Of a stretch of DNA of 64,000 bases, positions 57,526 to 64,000 are shown in pieces (within the stretch, counting starts at the first letter, position 1; every line of letters starts with the position of its first letter). The notes beneath the pieces are model-generated. The model did no database searches, was not told where the DNA came from, and was given only the letters and a program-made list of their open reading frames with translations. A program made the position numbers and the translations under genes. The stretch is from Distichodus sexfasciatus (Eukaryota > Chordata > Actinopteri > Characiformes > Distichodontidae), in assembly GCA_032718565.1 (NCBI GenBank), contig JAVGVS010000056.1:1132501-1196500 (forward strand), given 5' to 3'.

Positions 57526-60500
57526 CTACATCAGGAAAACACGTTAACACATACTACAACTTTTCATTTTTGTCTTGGGATTCACTTGAATATCTGTTCA
57601 AAGTGTGAAGATGGTTAGTGGTTACTGACCCCACACTCTTCTCCTAAACTCTGCTCAGTGATGTGACCATCATGACCTATAAGTCTCAAGACCGGATCTT
57701 TCTTCTCTCCTTCCTGTTCATCTGAACCTTCCTTCACCTCCTCCTAGGACACAGTGTGATAGTGTGATGTCTTTAATCAAAGCATTGTACTGTTACACCC
57801 ACCTTAAAAGTTGACATTTGCTAGATTTTTGTGGAAGGATCTTTCACACCTTGTGATGCTTAGATTTCAAAGATTAAAACATTTAAGCAAGAAGATGGGA
57901 AGGTTTAGTTTGATGTAACACACTAGCAATCGTTCATTATTTTAATTTATAAGTGAAAATGAATGAGAAAATACAATTCTGGAATGGAGCATTTACATGC
58001 TGCAATTTATGTTGCATCGTGACCAAAGCTTTGCAATGATATCACATCCATTGCACTCTCCAAATTTCCCTCATTCACAGTACATTCCCCTTCAGCAAAT
58101 TCAGGATTATAAACTACAGGAATAGAGCAGTGCATTTTATTTGCCATAGATCAGGTCCTTTAATAGATTACTACTAACTGTAAGTAACTGTAAATGTCAT
58201 TTACCAGCTCATCTCGTCCTGGCTTTTCTGAAGAGCATGGTTCACTGCTGGCTACTGGGACTGCCTGCTTCTCCTCCTCCTCCTCCTCCTTTTCCTCTTC
58301 CTCCTCTTCTTCTTCAGGCTCTGTTTCAGAGTGTATATCTTCCTAAAACACATAGGAATACGTTAAATGCAAAACAAACACATCTGCATCACCTACATAT
58401 CAACAATCTGTTAAATATTTAGATTACTGAGTGAAAGATGTTCATTAAGAACTAATTAGCCAAATCTTTTCAGCAGAGTAAAACCTGCTCACCAGAGAGC
58501 CCCTGGTGTTCACCACAGACTGAGGCAAAGCTTTCCCAGACGGCTTCAGCTCTACCGGGTGTCTCGTTACATCAGACAGCAATATCCGACAGACCTCCAC
58601 CCACTCCTCACACTCCCTCTAAACACCACAAAAACACAGAAAACTGAACAACTTTAACTAACACAACGAGCTATTTCAGAAAAATGCTTCAGTTCTAACT
58701 TCCAGAAAAACAGCTTTACACTATATGCGAGTGATATTTATGTTATTTATGTCAACACAGCGCACAGTGCAACACAACGAAATGTGACCTCAGCATTTGA
58801 CCCATCTGTGAAATAGCAGTGGGCAGCTGATGAGCAGTGCCCAGGGAGCAGTGCTTGGGGACGGTACCTCAGTGGTACCTTTACCAGTCCGGGACTTGAA
58901 CCAGCAACCTTCCGATCACAGTGCTGTTACGCTACCAACTGCCTCGGCTCTAAGGTGCTGGTCAACACTTCTAAATCCCATTAGAGACTGGGCTGCATTG
59001 AGCAGGGCTGGGCGATACGACCTCAAATCAATATCACGATTAATTGAAAGTGGAATGATTACAATTAATGAACAATTACGATTAATTAATTATTATTCAT
59101 TCATTCATTTTCCAAACCGCTTAATCCCAACTGGGGTCGCGGGGGGACTGGAGCCTATCCTGGGAACTTATGGGCGCAAGGTGGAGAACAACCCTGGGCA
59201 GGCGCCAACACACCGCAGGGTGAATTATTATGATGATGATGATGACGATGATGATGATGATGATTATTTCTTGTTTTTGTTTGTTTTTTTGCTCTCATAG
59301 TTCACTAATAAGGTCTGTACTGTAAATATGCTCGACTATTAAAGCTTTCTATTAAAAGAGTGCATATATTTGTGGTTATAAAATAAATGATTAGAGATTC
59401 TGAATATTAGTTCTGACTAATTTACGATTAACTGCACATCCTCACATCAGACCAACAGTATACATATACATGTAGTATAAAGGGGAGATTCGATTACCTG
59501 AAGCCTGTTGAGTTGCTGAAGCTCATTTTCCGTCTCATCTTGAGAAATATTCTTCTGAACCTCCTCCTCTACGATGGCTTGGCAGGATCTGCAGAATGAT
59601 GGCCAAACACAACTAAAATTTAAATACTGTTTCACGCCATTCTGTCTCTTAATGAAAGTGAGTGATTATTTTGTCATTGTGAACACACCACAGCACAGTG
59701 CACCACAACAAAATGTGACCTCTGCTTTAACCCATCTGTGAAGGAGCAGTGGGCAGCTAGCAAGCGCCCGGGGAGCAGTGCTTGGGGACGGTACCTTGCT
59801 CACGAGTACCTCAGTGGTGACTTTACCGGCCCTGGATTCGACACTGCGACATTCTGATCACACCCTACCGTTACGCCACTAACTGCCCCTTAATGTCATT
59901 TTACAAATTTACTAAAGTTGAAGCCTATCATATTACCCTGTGATGTATTTGGAAAGGTACTCCAGTTTCTGAGCGAGACTTCTGGCGTCTTCCTCCAGCT
60001 TCTGAGGAGAAACGTCTTCTACGATGCCGAATGCTGGGGCGGAGAGAGAAGACGGTTCCTGATCATCAGTCTGATCCGGAACCATCTGCAGCAACAGCTC
60101 CACCATCCAGCGGGTCAGCAGCGTGTGCATGGAACTCACCTGTTCAGCACAGGAATGGTCAGTTATCTATTCAAAGTCCTCTGTAGAGGCATGAATAGGC
60201 AAGAAGATGTGCCATACCTTCTCACACAGGGTTAGATTTTCAAAGTCAAAGAAGTTGTTTTGAGAGGACAGAAACTCCTGCAGCACGGTGAAGACGTTAC
60301 TGACTTTAATCCTGTCACGGAAACAAAATATTTCCAGAGAATGCACTGGACTACTCTTGTACTGTTGTATATGGTGTTGTAGAACTCTTACTTGGTGTGA
60401 GATATCTGTTTTATCTTCTCACTGTGCGGTTGTGTGCTGTCTACGTTGATCAGCGCATCTTCACACAGCTTCTCCCAAGTATCCAGAGCTTTCTCAAGCT

Positions 60501-63500
60501 TCAACCAGTGAGAGTGAGGCAGCACCTCGGGTCGAGCAATTAAGGACTTCAGTGTGCTGACCCAGAGCTCCATTGCTCCGGTCAGGGACATCAAATTTTT
60601 ATGAATCCCTAAAGCAAAAGGTCAGAAGTTATCACTACCAGTCCTTTTATCTATGCATTTCAGTCGGCTTCTATATAAAAATAGAAAATCACAAAAAACT
60701 GGGCGTTTTCTCACCGCTCTCTCCATTGATTCGGGTCCCCAGCTGCTTGTGGAGCTCAGTGACGGCATCGCTAATCTCCTTCATGGCAGCTTGGCCCCTG
60801 GGGGCTGCTCCATCCGGGGCTGGGTGCCTCCTGAAGAGCTGCAGACACACCTCCACCCAGGTTTCCTGTAACTGTGTCAATGTGTCCAGAGTTTCCTGAC
60901 CAGATAGAAGCTCCTCTCCTCCATACCGCTCACATTGCAGGGCCAGAGTCTACAGATGGAAATGACCAGTGCTCGTAATATGACTTTAAAATATAAAAAA
61001 GAAACAAGATTTATGTTTGATTAAATTTTGGTTTTCTAACCATTGTCCATTCCGTCAGGTCACTAAACAAGTCTTTCTCTGAAGCCTTCTCAATATTCAT
61101 ATCTGGGCTCCTACAAAAGGGTAGAAAAGTAATGACAGCAACATGTCTGTGTAGGTTCTCAGTAAGAGTCAACCAATTATCAGTCGAGCCAATTATCGGG
61201 GGATGATATTATGTATTTCGCTGATTAACGATATCTGTGTTTAATTTTGACCATCACTGATATTAAGTAATTATTAAGTAAATTATTAAGTAAATTATTA
61301 CTATGATCACAAGCAGCAATTACTGGGGTCCAAGCATAAAAGTGCCAAAAAACACAGAAAGGTTACGACTTTGTTGTTACAAAATTTGCATACGTCATTG
61401 AACATTATTGCATGTTACTGGTTGCAATTTTCTCCATTTGACTGCCGTTACTATATTTGCATATATTATAGAACTTCTCTCATAGTTAACTTAAGACACT
61501 ATAAAGATACAGTTTTTTAATAGGCCACCTGTTTCACATTTTCACATTAAACTGCCGCAGATCACATGCACGTTGAACGCAAAAAGATAATTCCACAACC
61601 AAAATTGCATAGTATGTAACTACATTGCACAGTCCCTTTTTCTATTTCTAGTTTAGAGTGTTTTATATTTTATATAAAATATTATTTTTATATAATACAT
61701 AGTCTATATATATTTTATATAATATATATTTTTGCTTACTCTGTGTGCCTCTATGTTTCTTATTTGTTCCCGAGAAACTGGAGCCACATCGCTTCGTCTC
61801 TCTACTATATACTGTACATGTATATAATAGAGATGACAATAAAGTTTACTTTGACTTTGATCATGTGCTTTGACCCGTAATAAATATAATAATTATTCTT
61901 ATTATACAATACTATTTTTTCCCTTTACCTGATGATAGCCTCACAGAACCTGTGCCACTTTACAATGCTTCTCTGGACGGCCTTGATGTCCTCACACTGT
62001 TTTCTTTCTTTCTCTCTGACGTTCTCCAGGAACCCAGTCAGCTGCTCTTTCCACTGCTCTGTCAGTTGCATGACTTGATTCAGATCCTCAGAATCCTACA
62101 TAAAACATACAGATCCACTTACACTATATCTTATACTTTCTACTGTATGAACTACAAGCCATTTGCTATAAGACAAGGCTCTGTACCTTCACTGTCAGGA
62201 CGGCGGTAAAGTGCTGTGAGATCTTGCTCCACATTTGCTCGCTAACATGAAGTCTGCTGACCAGCTGCAGGTTTTTCATCTTGATTATCTAGAAGTGAGA
62301 TGAGGTTTAGATCACTTACAATAACTCAGGTCTGGGAGCCAACAGCACACTGTTTCCTTAAAATTCTGTACAGATTCAGACCTTGAGAGCGATGCTGTAG
62401 GTAACTTTGCTCCATAAATCTCTCTCTTCAGTTAAGGTGGTCACCTGCTGTTCCAGCCTTCTCCTCTGCATCTCATAAAGATGGTGGTATTCTCCAACAA
62501 TACTGCAGTGAAACATCACCTCATTTGTAAAAATCTCAAATTATTAAACAGATACATCTTGATATACATAAAAATGATTCAACTAATAACAGTATATACC
62601 TTAGCTTAAACTATGACCACAAAATGGACCTCTGTACATCTGTCCATCAACACCTTTAGTTAAAGTTGAAAGTTAAAGTCATGTATCACTGATATGAAAA
62701 TTGTAATGATACTGATAACATGATTCTGAATGCAGTTTTTGGGTAGTTCTTGACTCACTGTATATAATTAGAGGCAAAACAAACTTGACTTGTGCTGAAA
62801 CTCCTCAGTTTTTATTAACTGTTAGTCACGTCACAGCATTATCACGCAACTTTCCAAACCTGGCTTTTCCACCCCTGAGTATAATTAATTTATAAGTCTG
62901 TGGTTGTGTGTGTGTGTTCCTCACTCTGCATTTCTCTGCGATTGTTCCAACACTTTGTCCAGCTCCTCCTGTGTCTTCTCGGCCTGCGTGGACAACTGCT
63001 CGTCTCGCTCTTTCATTTTACTCAGCTCTCTGCAACACAGCAGCATGAAAATTCCAGATTACACACATAACATGCAAAACAAAATGACTCGCTTACATTC
63101 AACAACATACTCTGTAATAATAAACCAAAAGAACAAATATTCAGAAGAACAGCCAGTACAATAGACAGGGCAATATTTTTCTAGGTAGCGCTGGACGTTC
63201 TCACTTGTTAAGTTGTGTGATAGAGTCCTTAAAGCAGATGATCTCCTCCATCAACCGGCGGTCCAGTGCTCTCTGTGCCAGAGTCTCCATATGCAAGCTC
63301 TTGAGTTGTCGAGGGATTCGGTCCAGCAGGGCCACGTACCTCTGCCTGCACGCAAGACAATTCAGCTTTGATCACACCAGAATTAATGCAGTTTACACAG
63401 AAACAAAAAATGAGCCTCATTCACCAATATTGTCTTCTGTTGCTTCTTTAAAAATAGGCATTTAAATATTTTAATATTATACTAGTACAACTGTAGAACT

Positions 63501-64000
63501 GAAGACTCAGTAATTGAATGTTTTGTACAAACGTTAAATTTTTTTAACGTAAATTTTTTTTGTAAAAGTACTATTTAGGAGTGGAAGATTCTGTTCTTTG
63601 CTAAAAATAAAAATAAGAAAACCATGATGAGTGTCAGAATTTTGATGGAAAATGGATTTTGAGAACAAATTTAATTTTAAGAACATTTGGTGATTGAGAC
63701 CCTCCAAAACCCCAAATTACTACGGGAAAAAAAAATGATTACACTTTTAAACCAGCTCTGATGTCAATCCAGTTTGACAAAATGAGGATAAAACTTTTAT
63801 CAGAAACAAAAGTGTAAATGACCATTAGAAAACACCTTAAAATCTTCAATACATTTGAGCCCTAAGACCTAAGATAACACTCTGCTAGAGGATGTCTGTG
63901 AAAACTTAAAAACTAACACACACAAACACACCTGAGTTTGGCCAGAAGCTGACCCCTCTCTGCACACTCCACGCTCACCTGCCGAATCAGCTCATGAAAC
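56369..64000 (-). CDS. axdnd1: Axonemal dynein light chain domain-containing protein 1, C-terminal part (18 exons; runs off right edge)
   Basis: Mammalian AXDND1 is a testis-enriched coiled-coil protein needed for sperm flagella. Exons right to left: 63932-64000+, 63205-63345, 62925-63029, 62382-62502, 62187-62288, 61929-62095, 61041-61110, 60715-60949, 60392-60608, 60218-60311, 59937-60139, 59498-59588, 58493-58618, 58205-58342, 57630-57743, 57434-57525, 56957-57087 and 56369-56484. Phases all match; 776 codons plus stop are in the window. FHELIRQVSVECAERGQLLA is the p28/IDLC dynein light chain signature and LLDRIPRQLKSLHMETLAQR is AXDND1-like. The rest is mostly coiled coil and ends in a lysine-rich tail. 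Assignment rests on this domain and on its place next to nphs2. Human AXDND1 is about 1012 residues, so roughly 240 N-terminal residues lie to the right. AATAAA (plus-strand TTTATT at 56326-56331) lies 38 bases past the stop. Confidence 0.88.
57106..57135. repeat. (CA)n microsatellite abutting an axdnd1 acceptor
   Basis: CACAAACACACACACACACA run. On the minus strand this is (TG)n immediately upstream of the acceptor GGGTATAAG of axdnd1 exon 56957-57087, leaving only about 18 bases between repeat and exon. Confidence 0.85.
58205..58342 (-). CDS. axdnd1: axdnd1 exon with a glutamate run encoded by a trinucleotide repeat
   Basis: The exon is 46 codons in phase 0. It encodes EDIHSETEP, then sixteen consecutive residues that are all Glu except one Lys, then QAVPVASSEPCSSEK. 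The DNA is a GAG/GAA repeat (plus-strand CTC-rich run at about 58270-58316). Such runs vary easily in length between individuals and keep the frame. It is a disordered acidic linker between the coiled-coil segments. Confidence 0.8.
58745..58945 (-). mobile_element. tRNA-derived SINE, copy D, in an axdnd1 intron
   Basis: More diverged member: the 5' end of the plus strand is truncated, the CTTGCTCATGAGTA block is deleted, and the B box reads GGTTCAAGTCC. It is followed within 60 bases by another repeat. Confidence 0.7.
58999..59440. repeat. Composite repeat in an axdnd1 intron: GGGCTGGGCGAT element interrupted by a second repeat and a trinucleotide run
   Basis: Begins GCAGGGCTGGGCGATACGAC with CAATATCACGATTAATTG and ends TTTACGATTAACTGCACATC. 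Its middle (about 59096-59225) is a separate repeat: on the minus strand GCCCAGGGTTGTTCTCCACC then GGATAGGCTCCAGTCCCCCC and GGGATTAAGCGGTTTGGAAA. A (TGA)n run follows at 59228-59264. The same middle repeat is present on the plus strand at 1571-1676. Confidence 0.65.
59652..59890 (-). mobile_element. tRNA-derived SINE, copy E, in an axdnd1 intron
   Basis: Nearly complete copy between axdnd1 exons 59498-59588 and 59937-60139. The B box region is mutated (plus-strand GGATTCGACACTGCGACA) and a short deletion removes part of the A box arm. Confidence 0.72.
61770..61860 (+). repeat. Retroelement 3' tail, second copy, in an axdnd1 intron
   Basis: AGAAACTGGAGCCACATCGC, TTCGTCTCTCTACTATATAC and GATGACAATAAAGTTTACTT match the copy at 1313-1409. 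It lies in the 0.8-kb intron between exons 61041-61110 and 61929-62095. Confidence 0.5.
62382..64000 (-). CDS. axdnd1: axdnd1 exons encoding the axonemal dynein light chain (IDLC) domain
   Basis: Four exons plus the partial edge exon. The edge exon gives FHELIRQVSVECAERGQLLA KLR, near-identical in pattern to ELIRQVTINCAERGLLL of DNALI1. Then come QRYVALLDRIPRQLKSLHME, MEEIICFKDSITQLNKELSK, EKTQEELDKVLEQSQRNAD and YHHLYEMQRRRLEQQVTTLT. All is heptad-rich helix. The exon at 62925 follows a (GT)n run in its downstream intron. Confidence 0.87.

Noticed and set aside
57434..64000. A separate second gene made of the coiled-coil exons
   Set aside because: All 18 exons join in one frame with matching phases, so one gene (axdnd1) explains them.
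1..64000. CRISPR arrays, bacterial operons, toxin-antitoxin or viral genes
   Set aside because: No regularly spaced direct repeats with unique spacers, no operon-like ORF runs and no viral hallmark proteins; gene structure is vertebrate throughout.

Overview
This window is vertebrate nuclear DNA, almost certainly from a teleost fish. Genes are split into many short exons with GT-AG introns. Intergenic and intronic DNA is AT-rich and packed with fish-type repeats: Tc1, hAT-like elements, tRNA-derived SINEs and long AC/AT/TAA microsatellites. There is no bacterial or organellar signature. All gene names come from recalled vertebrate protein families, with no database search.

Five protein-coding genes can be read, four on the minus strand. 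(1) rabgap1l lies at about 2.6-20.1 kb (-): the N-terminal half, with the PID/PTB domain, of a Rab GTPase-activating protein. Its TBC catalytic part lies beyond the left edge. (2) fam163a lies at about 22.5-34.1 kb (-): a complete two-exon coding region for a small single-pass membrane protein, with a putative far-upstream promoter and untranslated exon. (3) tdrd5 lies at 37.5-50.9 kb (-): a complete LOTUS/Tudor germ-granule protein whose 16 coding exons join in frame to 872 residues. (4) nphs2 (podocin) lies at 53.8-56.2 kb (+): eight coding exons, 392 residues. (5) axdnd1 lies from 56.3 kb past the right edge (-): the last 18 coding exons seen (the rightmost is partial), about 776 residues, of an axonemal dynein light chain domain protein.

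The order axdnd1-nphs2-tdrd5-fam163a matches human chromosome 1q25.2 as I remember it. rabgap1l, on 1q25.1 in human, is directly next to fam163a here. The genes do not form one pathway. They act in membrane traffic (rabgap1l), an unknown membrane role (fam163a), piRNA and spermatid biology (tdrd5), the kidney slit diaphragm (nphs2) and sperm axoneme assembly (axdnd1).

The rest is introns and intergenic repeats. The best-defined mobile elements are two hAT-type elements with perfect 8-bp target duplications, two near-identical 0.62-0.65 kb terminal-inverted-repeat elements in rabgap1l, a broken Tc1 between tdrd5 and nphs2, a nested insertion in a tdrd5 intron, and at least seven copies of one tRNA-derived SINE family, all in the same orientation. 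I found no CRISPR, toxin or viral system and no convincing undescribed multi-gene system. The most interesting leads are repeat architecture, a perfect 30-bp hairpin, candidate conserved noncoding elements and a few splice or 3'-end arrangements.
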